Below, one piece after another: positions 33,949 to 43,258 of a stretch of 48,406 nt of DNA (position 1 is its first letter; each line of letters opens with the position of its first letter). The position numbers and the translations under genes were made by a program. Location: contig JAKSIM010000001.1 of the NCBI GenBank assembly GCA_024398845.1, positions 67,558 through 115,963 on the forward strand, given 5' to 3'. Under the pieces are notes generated by a model, which had not been told where the DNA came from, did not search any database, and saw only the letters and a program-made list of their open reading frames with translations. Origin of the DNA: Fibrobacter sp. (GTDB lineage Bacteria; Fibrobacterota; Fibrobacteria; Fibrobacterales; Fibrobacteraceae).

Positions 33949-36369
33949 TCACCTACCCTTTTTCATATTCTTGAGAAGGGCGCTCATTTTGGGCTGCTGT
34001 GCTGGGGCCGGCTTCTTGGGAGCTGCACCCGGAGCGCTCTTGCCTGCAATCTTCGCCTTGAGATCAGCGATGGTTGCATGCCCCTGAATGCCACCCTGCG
34101 GACGGCCACCACGATTATCGCGACCACCGAAGTTACCGTCGCGACGACCGCCAAAGCCCTGGCCACGCGGACCACCCACGCGCTGACCGCGCGGGCCGCT
34201 CACACCGGCACCGGCGACACCGTCGGTTTGTTCCTGCTTCATGGAAAGGCTAATGCGCTTTTGGTTTGCGTCAACCGCAACCACGCGGACCTTCACCACG
34301 TCGCCGACCGTCAAGGCTTCCTTAGCGTCGGTAATATACTTGTCGCTAATTTCGGAAATATGCACGAGGCCGTCCTGATGCACGCCGATATCCACGAAGG
34401 CACCGAAGTTCGCCACGTTCGTCACGACGCCTTCCATCCAGCTACCCGTCACGAGGTCGTTGATGGTCTTGATGCGGTCATCGAACTTTGCATAGCGGAA
34501 TTCCTTACGCGGGTCGCGGCTCGGCTTCTGGAGTTCCTTCACGATATCTTCCAAAGTAGCCTTACCCACTTCGTCGCTGAGGAATTCGTCGAGCTTGATT
34601 GCCTTCACGGCTTCGGCGTTACCCACCAAGTCCTTCACCGGAACGCCGACCTTTTCGGCCATCTGTTCCACGAGGGCGTAGTTTTCCGGGTGAACGGCGG
34701 AATCGTCGAGCGGGTTTTCGGCACCGGAAATGCGCATGAAGCCTGCTGCCTGTTCGAAGGCCTTCGGACCGAAGCCCTTCACCTTCTTCAAATCGTCGCG
34801 GCTAGCATAGGCACCGTTTTCTTCGCGGTACTTCACAATCGCTTCGGACAAAGTATTGCTTAAGCCTGCCACATGGGAAAGGAGCGGAGCAGAAGCACTG
34901 TTCACATCGACACCCACCATGTTCACGCAGGATTCCACGACTTCGTCCAGGCGCTTCTTGAGTTCGCGCTGGTTCACGTCGTGCTGGTACTGGCCAACGC
35001 CAATGGACTGCGGATCGACCTTCACGAGTTCGGCAAGCGGATCCTGCAGACGGCGGCCAATGGAAATGGCGCCACGAGTCGTCACGTCTTCCTTCGGGAA
35101 TTCCTGGATGGCAATCATGCTTGCGCTGTAAACAGAAGCACCGGCTTCGCTGACGATAACGCGCGGCGGAACCTTGCCCTTGAACTTGAGAGCCATTTCG
35201 CCACAGAAGGCGTCCGTTTCGCGGCTAGCGGTACCGTTACCAATCGCAATCAAGTCCACCTTGTACTTGTCGATAAGCTGCATCAGGTAAACGGCGGAAC
35301 CGGCCTTGTCGTTGTGCGGTTCGTGCGGCTTGATGATGCCGTGGTCCATGAACTTGCCGTTTTCGTCGAGAACGGCAACCTTGCAGCCCGTGCGGAAACC
35401 CGGGTCAAGAGCGAGCACAGCCTTGTGGCCGGCAGGTGCTGCGAGCAAAACGTCCTGGAGGTTCTTGCTGAACACCTTGAACGCTTCCTCTTCGGCGGCG
35501 TCCTTCAGCAGGAGGCGCACTTCGCTTTCCATGCTCGGAGCGAGCAGGCGGTCCCAGGCGTCTTCGCACATGTCTTCAAGATACGGCTTCCACACGGATT
35601 CGCCCTTGATAATCTGGGCCTTGAGATAGCCCACCATTTCTTCGTTCGGGACTTCGATGGTAAGGCGGAGCACCTTTTCCTTTTCGCCGCGGCGGAGAGC
35701 GAGCATACGATGGCTCGGAATTTTACCAACCGGTTCGCTGAAGTCGTAGTAGTCCTTGAACTTCGTTTCCTGCTTTTCGAAATCCTTCTTGACCTTCGAA
35801 ATCATGACACCCGTCTTTTCGAACTTGTTACGAAGGTACTGGCGGAATTCCGTATTGTCGGCCACTTCTTCGGCCAGAATGTCGGCAGCGCCCTTGAGGG
35901 CCGCCTTCGGGTCGGCGAGGCCCTTTTCTTCGGAGAGGTAGATGCGGGCGATTTCTTCGGCAGTGTTGCCGGTATTTTCTTGAGCCCACATGAGGCGGGC
36001 GAGCGGTTCCAGTCCAAGTTCCTTCGCAATCGTTGCGCGGGTGCGCTTCTTGGGCTTGTACGGAGCGTAAATATCTTCGAGGAGAGTCTTGTCCTTGCAG
36101 GCTTCGATCTGGGCCTTCAGTTCCGGAGTGAGCTTACCCTGCTCTTCGATACTCTTGAGCACCGTTTCCTTACGGTCGGTAAGTTCCTGGAGATAGTCGC
36201 GACGGTGGCTGATGTCGCGAAGTTCAATTTCGTTAAGCGTGCCCGTCTGGTCTTTACGGTAACGAGCGATAAAGGGGATGGTACCACCCTGGTCCATCAA
36301 TTCAAGAGCCTTGGCAACACGCCAGACTTCAAGGTTAAGTTCTTCAGCAATAATTGCAGAAAAATCCAT
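33949..36369 (-). CDS. tex: Tex-family RNA-binding transcription factor with Gly/Arg-rich tail
   Basis: The 806-residue protein matches Tex throughout: GGTIPFIARYRKDQTG near the start, the YqgF-like segment (LDPGFRTGCKVAVLD), the HhH part (LKKVKGFGPKAFEQAAGFMRI) and an S1 domain at about 642-719 (GVVTNVANFGAFVDIGVHQDGLVHISEIS). Tex binds RNA and affects transcription and ribosome-related processes. The last about 87 residues are not usual for Tex: an RGG-like stretch (GPRGQRVGGPRGQGF) and a basic Ala/Pro/Lys end. ATG 36369 follows AGGAA at good spacing; a longer frame to 36414 exists. The 5' leader of about 100 bases has G+C-rich hairpins (36440-36480). Confidence 0.93.
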   Translation of the reverse strand: MDFSAIIAEELNLEVWRVAKALELMDQGGTIPFIARYRKDQTGTLNEIELRDISHRRDYLQELTDRKETVLKSIEEQGKLTPELKAQIEACKDKTLLEDIYAPYKPKKRTRATIAKELGLEPLARLMWAQENTGNTAEEIARIYLSEEKGLADPKAALKGAADILAEEVADNTEFRQYLRNKFEKTGVMISKVKKDFEKQETKFKDYYDFSEPVGKIPSHRMLALRRGEKEKVLRLTIEVPNEEMVGYLKAQIIKGESVWKPYLEDMCEDAWDRLLAPSMESEVRLLLKDAAEEEAFKVFSKNLQDVLLAAPAGHKAVLALDPGFRTGCKVAVLDENGKFMDHGIIKPHEPHNDKAGSAVYLMQLIDKYKVDLIAIGNGTASRETDAFCGEMALKFKGKVPPRVIVSEAGASVYSASMIAIQEFPKEDVTTRGAISIGRRLQDPLAELVKVDPQSIGVGQYQHDVNQRELKKRLDEVVESCVNMVGVDVNSASAPLLSHVAGLSNTLSEAIVKYREENGAYASRDDLKKVKGFGPKAFEQAAGFMRISGAENPLDDSAVHPENYALVEQMAEKVGVPVKDLVGNAEAVKAIKLDEFLSDEVGKATLEDIVKELQKPSRDPRKEFRYAKFDDRIKTINDLVTGSWMEGVVTNVANFGAFVDIGVHQDGLVHISEISDKYITDAKEALTVGDVVKVRVVAVDANQKRISLSMKQEQTDGVAGAGVSGPRGQRVGGPRGQGFGGRRDGNFGGRDNRGGRPQGGIQGHATIADLKAKIAGKSAPGAAPKKPAPAQQPKMSALLKNMKKGR

Positions 36370-36567
36370 TTGAATATTCCTACTTGTAGATTCCGTTTCC
36401 GGATTTAGGGTCATAAATGCCCTGGGTTAACACAAGCCGAGCGGCAACCGCCACTGGCACCCCGCTTTCGAGGGGCTATTGGAATATAGCAAAAGAAAAT
36501 GTCAGTTTTGTGACAAAAAAATATTAATCGTAAAATGGCAAAAAACGAAAAACGGGCGACTTTTCAT

Positions 36568-36590
36568 ATCTCTTTGACAATCAAAGAGAT
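36568..36590. repeat. 9-bp inverted repeat between tex and the cellulase gene
   Basis: ATCTCTTTG and CAAAGAGAT flank a 5-base loop. No T-run follows on either strand, so it is more likely a protein-binding site or a relic than a terminator. Confidence 0.5.
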
Positions 36591-36610
36591 AACCGAAGCG
36601 GGCAAAAATT

Positions 36611-36654
36611 AAAAAAGACTGACCAAACCGCCTAAAAAGGCTATTTAGCCAGTC
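36611..36654 (-). terminator. Terminator of the GH9 cellulase gene
   Basis: On the minus strand a long imperfect stem (GACTG...CAGTC outside, TAGCC/AGGC inside, with G-U pairs and one mismatch) is followed by TTTTTT. Confidence 0.8.
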
Positions 36655-36677
36655 AAAGCACACTTAAAAGAGCGCGA

Positions 36678-39299
36678 CTATTCAGCGAACTTGAACATCT
36701 TTGTTTTGCTCATGCTGCCGGCGTTCACCTTTATAATATAGACGCCCGCAGGAACCTCGCTCATGTCGAAGCGAACCGTGTGGTTGCCGGATCCCAGGTT
36801 GCCACCGTTAAACTTGCGAACCACATTGCCCGTAACAGAAATCAACTTGACCGTTGCAGAGGCTGCCTGCGGCAAGGAATAGTTCACTTCGAGCATGGCG
36901 CCGAACTTTTCCACATTCAAACTCGGCACAGACCGAGCAAGTTCAGGAATCGCCTTGACATCGGAGGAATCCTTCTTGGAAGTGTCCGCAGCAACCGCAG
37001 AATGTTCTTTGGAAAGGAGCATGAGGGCGGCAAGGAAGTCGACATTACCCCACAACACGACTTCAGTCGAGAGGTATTTTTCAACATCCGAATAAACAGC
37101 ACCATGAACAGGACCTCCCATAAGAACACCCGTTAGCGGACGATAACTATAAGTAGGAGTCTCAAGTTCATACCACAAATCATCTTCTAATTTTTTAATC
37201 TCATCTGCAGTATACTTACTCAAATCAAGAGTATCCATCATTTCTTGCTTGCGCTTTTCAAATTCCTTCGAGATAATGGCATTGGCGAATTCCGGATTTG
37301 ATGTCCTATGATGAATATGGGATTCATTCTTATCACCAACGCCAATCATAAACGACATATCCCACTCATTCATTCCAAGGATATAGTTCATTCTGTTCAA
37401 AACAAGTTGGCGAATTGCGACCGCTTTCCAGTCTCCCGTCCCCATATTCGGGAGTTTTATTTTTGAATCGTCAAGGTCTTCTGCAATACGTTCATACATC
37501 AAGTAGCCAACTAACTCAGCAGCATCATAATAGAGGGGTGCAAAGTCAATAAAGGCAAATTGGGAAAAGTCCAAATCATCATAATTCAAGCTGAATTTTT
37601 CACTCACGTCACTCAAATCAATTTTAGTTGCACCTTCACTATCACGAGAACTAACATCCGTAAAGCTTCTCGCAAAACTAAACAATATCTTTTCAATAAA
37701 ACGTAAACGTTCTTCTTTATCTATTCCGAATTTTTCGCTAGTCTTTTCATCCACCAAAATCAACTTGTAAAAAGCATACAGGGCAAAATTATGAACATTG
37801 TCATAATCATAGGGCCAACCACCAGGAATAAAGCCCGATGTATTTCCAAACCATCCGGCCTTAAATTGCAACGAATCATATTTTGCTTTTATGTTATTGA
37901 CTATAGACGTATCATAAACAGCATCGTTCAAATAGTCTTTTTTCTTTGATTTTTCATAAGTCGCATAGTGGAGCGCAATTGCGGCCACAGCAAGATCGTC
38001 GTAAGCGCGAGAAACGCGATAAAGACCTCCATTAACATTATAACTATACACGAAAGGATCATCCTTCGAAGACTTTCCAAGTTCATACAATTTTTCAGCC
38101 ACCATCAAACAACTATCCGCAAATGTCTTATCGTAATCCGCATAGGTTTTGCTCAGCAAGGCCAAGCCGGCAGCAATTTGCGCTGCAATGGGGGGAACAA
38201 GATCTTCTACAAGAAGTTTCCTTGACGGAGCATAAGCATAATTGTCCATACTGTCGCAACGCAACCATACATTATGGTCTTCTGAGTCGCCGATACCCAC
38301 CACCATTTTGCTCACATCGCCATCTGCATAGGCAAATGAACGCAAATAGAACTCGGCGCCATGCTTTGCCTCGCGAAGTATGTCGGGAATACCATCCGTC
38401 TTTTCCACTTCATTGTGATTGTAAGCATAGTGGTCATCATCCAAAGCCGGTTCTGTCGCCGTCAATACAGAAAGAGCCATAAGGGTATAACCCATAGAAG
38501 ATGAGCCCTTGATGTGGTCACCCGCATCATACCAGCCTCCCGTCAACTTTCCATCGCCATCCTTCATGTGGCTCGGACCATGGAACCAGGATTCCGAGTT
38601 GCCGCTGCGCTGGGCGCCAAGGAACTTCAAACTGGCGTCGCGCACCATGGAATAAACTTCATCACTAATGATAAACGTAGAAGAAAGTTCCTTACCCACC
38701 TTTATGCGGAGTCTCTTGTTTGTGGGAAGACCAGCCACGTCGACCAAATTGCCTTTACACACGGTCTTTTCGGCAATGGTATCAGACACCGTATAACGCT
38801 TTTCTATGGAAGTTCTATACGCATTAAGGTCTCTAATGCAGCCAGCCTTGCGTTCGGTCGATGTCAATGTTCCGCCCTTGGCCACTTCCTTGCCGTCTGT
38901 ATCCACCACGGAATAGGTAGCAGTACAATTTCCGGATTTATCAAAGTAGTAGAACAACTGTTCCGGGTCACTCGGCAAATAACCCGCCTGGTTTACGCGA
39001 ATATCGTTTATACTCAAGGAGAGAGCGTCTATAAAGGCCTGGTCCAACGTATCGGAAATAAAGCCGTTCGGCTTGTATTCGGCGGGCTTTGCACCATCAG
39101 CCGGGTAAAGCCTGGCAGATTCTTTTGTTGTAGACGGAGGAGTAAACTTCGAAAAACTATAGACCGTACCGCCATTTTCAACAGACGATGTATCGTCCCA
39201 CGTCATCGGGTACACCGGGCGTATAAGGTCGTAATGGGTCTGGTCAGCGGCAAAAACAGCGGTAGCCACAATTAACGGCGCAAGGATAGTTTTTTTCAT
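36678..39299 (-). CDS. Glycoside hydrolase family 9 endoglucanase with C-terminal sorting-type domain
   Basis: The 873-residue protein has a signal peptide (MKKTILAPLIVATAVFAAD). After about 80 unassigned residues comes the GH9 N-terminal Ig-like domain (INDIRVNQAGYLPSDPEQLF). The catalytic domain has GGWYDAGDHIK with the catalytic Asp near residue 258-261, the HHRTS segment, and the acid Glu near 746 in STEVVLWGNVDF; the usual NEV is TEV here. The last about 80 residues form a beta domain (VRFDMSEVPAGVYIIKV...KMFKF) resembling type IX secretion sorting domains. The enzyme would cut cellulose outside the cell. GGGAT precedes the chosen ATG 39299; a longer frame to 39332 is less likely. Confidence 0.93.
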   Translation of the reverse strand: MKKTILAPLIVATAVFAADQTHYDLIRPVYPMTWDDTSSVENGGTVYSFSKFTPPSTTKESARLYPADGAKPAEYKPNGFISDTLDQAFIDALSLSINDIRVNQAGYLPSDPEQLFYYFDKSGNCTATYSVVDTDGKEVAKGGTLTSTERKAGCIRDLNAYRTSIEKRYTVSDTIAEKTVCKGNLVDVAGLPTNKRLRIKVGKELSSTFIISDEVYSMVRDASLKFLGAQRSGNSESWFHGPSHMKDGDGKLTGGWYDAGDHIKGSSSMGYTLMALSVLTATEPALDDDHYAYNHNEVEKTDGIPDILREAKHGAEFYLRSFAYADGDVSKMVVGIGDSEDHNVWLRCDSMDNYAYAPSRKLLVEDLVPPIAAQIAAGLALLSKTYADYDKTFADSCLMVAEKLYELGKSSKDDPFVYSYNVNGGLYRVSRAYDDLAVAAIALHYATYEKSKKKDYLNDAVYDTSIVNNIKAKYDSLQFKAGWFGNTSGFIPGGWPYDYDNVHNFALYAFYKLILVDEKTSEKFGIDKEERLRFIEKILFSFARSFTDVSSRDSEGATKIDLSDVSEKFSLNYDDLDFSQFAFIDFAPLYYDAAELVGYLMYERIAEDLDDSKIKLPNMGTGDWKAVAIRQLVLNRMNYILGMNEWDMSFMIGVGDKNESHIHHRTSNPEFANAIISKEFEKRKQEMMDTLDLSKYTADEIKKLEDDLWYELETPTYSYRPLTGVLMGGPVHGAVYSDVEKYLSTEVVLWGNVDFLAALMLLSKEHSAVAADTSKKDSSDVKAIPELARSVPSLNVEKFGAMLEVNYSLPQAASATVKLISVTGNVVRKFNGGNLGSGNHTVRFDMSEVPAGVYIIKVNAGSMSKTKMFKFAE

Positions 39300-39511
39300 C
39301 TTTGATCCCTTCAAATTCACTTTTTGTAACACAAATGTAAGAATTTTTCACCGCAACAAAGGTTTAAAAAAAAGAAACGTGACCATTAGCACAATACCCT
39401 TAAAAAAAATAGGTTTAAGCTCCAAAAACAGGGAAAAACGTTGTTAAAAGTCTACGTTCTCCGCAGTTTGCAAAAGAATAGATATATTTAAGTTGTTTTC
39501 AGGAATGCCCC

Positions 39512-40045
39512 ATGCAAAAGCGGAAATCGCAAAATCGCAAACGCAAGCACGCCAAGCATAAGGCTTTGACGCGCTCCGAGATGATGCAGGCGGTGCATTC
39601 CGAGGATACAAAACCCGAAATCATCGTGCGCAAGGCGCTGTTCCAGGCAGGTTTCCGCTATCGTCTGCACCGGCGCGACTTGCCTGGCACTCCAGATATT
39701 TTCGTGCAAAAATACGGGGTCGCGATTTTCGTGAATGGTTGCTTTTGGCACCAGCACGGCTGCAAGCTTACCACGCGTCCAAAGTCCAACACGGATTTCT
39801 GGAACAACAAATTCGATACGAACATCGTCCGCGATATAAAAACGCAGCACAAATTGAGCCTGATGGGGATTCGCTCGGCTACGGTGTGGGAGTGTTCACT
39901 GAGTCGCGACTTGGGTCGCGCCGATCTCACGAAAAACTGCGCGGATTCTACGAAAAACTGCGCCGGCCAGGGAATGAGCGTAGAAATGGTTCTGGAGAGG
40001 CTCGTAGACTTCATCCGCAGCGACGAAGAGACTATCGAGCTGTAG
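39512..40045 (+). CDS. vsr: Very short patch repair endonuclease (Vsr)
   Basis: The 177-residue protein has MMQAVHSEDTKPEIIVRKALF, FRYRLHRRDLPGTPDIFV, the FVNGCFWHQHGC zinc/metal region and SLMGIRSATVWECSL, as in Vsr. Vsr nicks next to T:G mismatches left by deamination of 5-methylcytosine and is normally paired with a cytosine methyltransferase. None is present within the window. The C-terminal part holds a 21-bp-period duplication (TKNCAD / TKNCAG) at 39929-39963. AGGAA lies 8 bases before the ATG. Confidence 0.88.
   Translation: MQKRKSQNRKRKHAKHKALTRSEMMQAVHSEDTKPEIIVRKALFQAGFRYRLHRRDLPGTPDIFVQKYGVAIFVNGCFWHQHGCKLTTRPKSNTDFWNNKFDTNIVRDIKTQHKLSLMGIRSATVWECSLSRDLGRADLTKNCADSTKNCAGQGMSVEMVLERLVDFIRSDEETIEL
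39929..39963. repeat. In-frame 14-bp direct repeat in vsr
   Basis: ACGAAAAACTGCGC is found at 39929-39942 and 39950-39963, a 21-base period that keeps the reading frame. Confidence 0.8.
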
Positions 40046-40076
40046 GCACCGCAGGCGACTGCGTTTTGCGAGCCAT

Positions 40077-40934
40077 CTATTTGTAAATTTCAGGGTTCTT
40101 GCTGTAAAAACGGCGGTGGGTAAAGCCGTACCACAAGGCGGGATTTTCAGAAATGCGGGATTGCAGCCAAGCGTTGAATTGCGCCATTACAGAGGCGGAA
40201 CCCGACACTCCTAATTGTATTTGGATTTGTTCCGCATGGAGAATGCGAGTAGAACGTTCCTCGATCCAGCAAACGAATACAGGCGTTTCGGGGCGATGCT
40301 TCAGCAAAAAATCAGGAAGCGGGTTGTTGTGCACTGGCCGCCCCATGAATTCACCCGCAAGTGCGCTCGGGATGCGACTGTCCTGGTCGGCCAAGAGGCA
40401 AAAGAGTTTGCCGTCGGCAAGCAGTCGCACGAATTCGCGCGGAGTGCGAGCATTCACGCTGTAACTGCGGCCATCCACCGCACGGATGCGACCCTCGAGA
40501 ATGCGGTTGAGCCAGGCGGGCTTCACCGGGATGTAGCTTGCCACGAGCGGGATTCCGAGGCGGCTAAGCCACGGGCCCATCGCCTCGTAGTTGCCGTAAT
40601 GCGCCGTGAGGAAGATTCCGCCAGAGCGCATTTTCTCTAGAACTGCGGCGGCGCCCGGAGCCAAGTCAAAATTCCATCCGTCCACGCGACACGGGTACGC
40701 GGCAAATTCCGCAGGCAACTTCTTGAACGTCTTGAAGCAAAAGAGGAGTTCGCCCACATGGCGCGTGAGGTTATGCAAAAGTTCTCGGTACAACTTTTCG
40801 CAGACAGTTTCCGCAGCAGCCCCAACATGCCGCAAATTCGCATACACAGTTTTGCGCTTCCAGCCGCAAAAGCGGAGCAGACCGTACGCAACATGAGCAA
40901 AAAGCGAAGCGATTATTTTACGGGCAACGTTCAT
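40077..40934 (-). CDS. LpxL/HtrB-type lipid A acyltransferase
   Basis: The 285-residue protein has the acyltransferase motif AHYGNYEAMG (HX4E), CLLADQDSRIPSALAGEFMG and a C-terminal ENPALWYGFTHRRF, typical of late lipid A acyltransferases. It would act on lipid A at the inner face of the inner membrane. It differs from the APE acyltransferase, is not in an operon, and converges with vsr. It is probably the housekeeping copy. Confidence 0.87.
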   Translation of the reverse strand: MNVARKIIASLFAHVAYGLLRFCGWKRKTVYANLRHVGAAAETVCEKLYRELLHNLTRHVGELLFCFKTFKKLPAEFAAYPCRVDGWNFDLAPGAAAVLEKMRSGGIFLTAHYGNYEAMGPWLSRLGIPLVASYIPVKPAWLNRILEGRIRAVDGRSYSVNARTPREFVRLLADGKLFCLLADQDSRIPSALAGEFMGRPVHNNPLPDFLLKHRPETPVFVCWIEERSTRILHAEQIQIQLGVSGSASVMAQFNAWLQSRISENPALWYGFTHRRFYSKNPEIYK

Positions 40935-41161
40935 CTAGGCACAATATAACTTTTTCAGCCACATTCGCGAACACTTGGAGGAATGCCATAAGGTCAAAGA
41001 AAACCTGGTTGTACGGGACAAAAATGAAAAATGCAAAAACGTGGCACTAAATGACCCGTCCCAAACGCACTTGCCGTTTTCCGTTGTAACCACTTTCCCT
41101 GCAATTCACCAGCCGCGAGCCGACGCTTTAGCCTATATTTTAACCCATAAGGAGAAAGCGA

Positions 41162-43210
41162 ATGAATAAAACGAGAATGGAAATGAAGAAATTAAAAATG
41201 GGGATTTTGGGCTGCGGCTACATCGCCACAAAAATGGCCGAAGCCGTCAAAGGTTTAGAAAAGCAGAACTTGGGCGTTGAAGCCTACGCCGTCGCTTCGC
41301 GCGAGCTCGCAAAAGCGCAAAAGTTCGCCAAGGAAAACGGATTCAAAAAGGCATACGGCAGTTACGAGGAACTCGCGCGCGACCCGAAGGTTGACCTGAT
41401 TTACATTGCGACGCCGCACTCACACCACTTTGACTGCGCCAAGATTTGCCTCGAACACAATAAAAACCTGCTCATTGAAAAAGCGTTTTGCGCCAACACC
41501 AAGCAGGCCACCCAAATCATCGCGATGGCCCACGAAAAAGGGACATTTTTATGCGAGGCGATGTGGACGCGATTCCTGCCGGCCGTACAAATGGTGAACG
41601 ACTGGATTTGCGCTGGTAAGATTGGGAAAGTAGAAAGCGTAGAAGCGGATTTTTCGCAGCCCATTAGCCACGTAGAACGCCTGCAGAACCCGGCCCTCGC
41701 GGGCGGCGCCCTGCTTGACCTCGGAATTTACAGCCTCACGTTTGCCGACCTGTTCCTCGGCACAACTTTTGTACGCGATAACAAAACAGTAAAACCAGCC
41801 GTCAACCCGATTGTTAAAATTGACAGTCAATGCACCAAGTTCAGCACCGGCGTAGACGCTACCGACTGGGTGAACATCACCTACGAAAACGGCCAGAAAG
41901 CATTCCTAAAAGCGTCCATAACAGCGCCGTGGCACAACGAAGGCACCATCTATGGCACAAAAGGCTCCATCTGGGTCAAGAACCTGAACGACATGGAAGA
42001 ACTCCGCCTGTTTGACGCCACCGGGAAACTCCTCAAGACCGTCAAGCCGCCCCGCCTCGTGAACTGCTACGAATACGAAGTCCTCGCCTGCAAAAAAGCC
42101 CTGGAAAACCCGGGCAAATTCAGGCACGAAATTTGCGACGTTCAGCAAAACGCCCCGCGCAATTGTAAGCGTGACGCCAGCAAGAGCAAATCATCAAGCA
42201 ACTCCGTCTGGGAATGCCCCGAAATGCCGCACGCCAAAACGCTCGACATGATGGAAATGATGGACGGCCTCCGCGCCAACTGGGGCGTGAACTACCCATT
42301 CGAAATCTCCCCGAACGACACCTGGAACCGCAGTGGCGACAAATCCATACTCCAAATTTTTGACGTTGAAACCGGCAAGGTAAAAACCCTGCATAAATTT
42401 GACTGCGTTATCGAAGCCCCGAACTGGAGCCTCGACGGCACGTTCCTCACCTACAACGCCGGTGGACGCATTTACCGCTACACCATCGCGACCGGTAAAA
42501 TCGAGATGGTCCCCAGTTACTTTGTTGACAACTGCAACAACGACCACGTACTCGCCCCCGACGGAAGCGGCCTCTACGTAAGCCACCACACCAAGGAAGA
42601 CGGCCTCTCCCGAATCTACAAGATTTTCTTTGACGGGCGTAGACCAGAACTCATAACGCCACTCGCCCCGAGTTACCTACACGGCATTAGCCCCGACGGA
42701 ATGGAACTTGCCTACTGCGCCGAACGAAACGGCGAATACGACATCTACACCATACCCGCAGTTGGCGGAAACGAAACGCGCCTTACCACGGCAAAGGGCC
42801 TGAACGACGGCCCCGAATACGACAGCGACGGCGCATACATCTGGTTCAACTCCGTCCGTACCGGACGCATGCAGGCTTGGTGCATGAAGGCCGACGGCAC
42901 GGAACAAACCCAAATTACCGACGACCCGCATTGGAACACTTGGTTTCCCCACATTTCTCCCGACAAAAAACGCGTCGTCATGGTCGCCTACCACGAAAGT
43001 GACGTGCGTCCGGGCGAACATGTGCCCAACAAGAACGTAGAGCTCCGACTCATCGAGCGGACCCGTAAAGCGGCTCCCACCAAACCACACGCCTGGACCC
43101 AAGCCAAAACCATTTTAAAACTTTTTGGAGGCCAAGGCACCATCAATGTGAACTCCTGGGCGCCCGACAGCAAACGATTCGCGTTCGTGAGCTATAAAAA
43201 GGCTAAATAA
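41162..43210 (+). CDS. Gfo/Idh/MocA oxidoreductase fused to a TolB-like beta-propeller
   Basis: The 682-residue protein joins two unrelated domains. Residues 12-381 are an NAD(P)-dependent Gfo/Idh/MocA enzyme of the dihydrodiol-dehydrogenase-like type: GILGCGYIATKMAEA binds the dinucleotide, then YIATPHSHH, IEKAFCANTKQA (EKA in place of EKP), FLCEAMWTRFLP and GGALLDLGIYS. A Lys/Ser/Asn-rich insert lies at about 326-350, before the final helix MPHAKTLDMMEMMDGLR. Residues about 382-680 are PD40/TolB-like blades (APNWSLDGTFLTY, HGISPDGMELAYCAERNGEYDIYT, DGPEYDSDGAYIWFNS, PHISPDKKRVVMVAY). There is no signal peptide, so both parts are cytoplasmic. AGGAG precedes the ATG. The substrate is unknown, presumably a sugar or sugar derivative. 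Confidence 0.85.
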   Translation: MNKTRMEMKKLKMGILGCGYIATKMAEAVKGLEKQNLGVEAYAVASRELAKAQKFAKENGFKKAYGSYEELARDPKVDLIYIATPHSHHFDCAKICLEHNKNLLIEKAFCANTKQATQIIAMAHEKGTFLCEAMWTRFLPAVQMVNDWICAGKIGKVESVEADFSQPISHVERLQNPALAGGALLDLGIYSLTFADLFLGTTFVRDNKTVKPAVNPIVKIDSQCTKFSTGVDATDWVNITYENGQKAFLKASITAPWHNEGTIYGTKGSIWVKNLNDMEELRLFDATGKLLKTVKPPRLVNCYEYEVLACKKALENPGKFRHEICDVQQNAPRNCKRDASKSKSSSNSVWECPEMPHAKTLDMMEMMDGLRANWGVNYPFEISPNDTWNRSGDKSILQIFDVETGKVKTLHKFDCVIEAPNWSLDGTFLTYNAGGRIYRYTIATGKIEMVPSYFVDNCNNDHVLAPDGSGLYVSHHTKEDGLSRIYKIFFDGRRPELITPLAPSYLHGISPDGMELAYCAERNGEYDIYTIPAVGGNETRLTTAKGLNDGPEYDSDGAYIWFNSVRTGRMQAWCMKADGTEQTQITDDPHWNTWFPHISPDKKRVVMVAYHESDVRPGEHVPNKNVELRLIERTRKAAPTKPHAWTQAKTILKLFGGQGTINVNSWAPDSKRFAFVSYKKAK

Positions 43211-43215
43211 ACACC

Positions 43216-43241
43216 GCCGGGGCTTACTCCCCGGCCTTTTT
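43216..43241 (+). terminator. Terminator of the oxidoreductase-propeller gene
   Basis: GCCGGGG and CCCCGGC arms with a CTTACT loop are followed by CTTTTTACT. Confidence 0.9.
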
Positions 43242-43258
43242 ACTATTTTAAAAATACT

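Noticed and set aside
34873..36408. Open frame of over 500 codons antisense to tex
   Set aside because: It mirrors tex codons, and the tex frame matches its family over the full length.
40975..41169. 64-codon open frame before the oxidoreductase-propeller gene
   Set aside because: It needs a TTG start, has no family resemblance and overlaps the ribosome binding site of the real gene.
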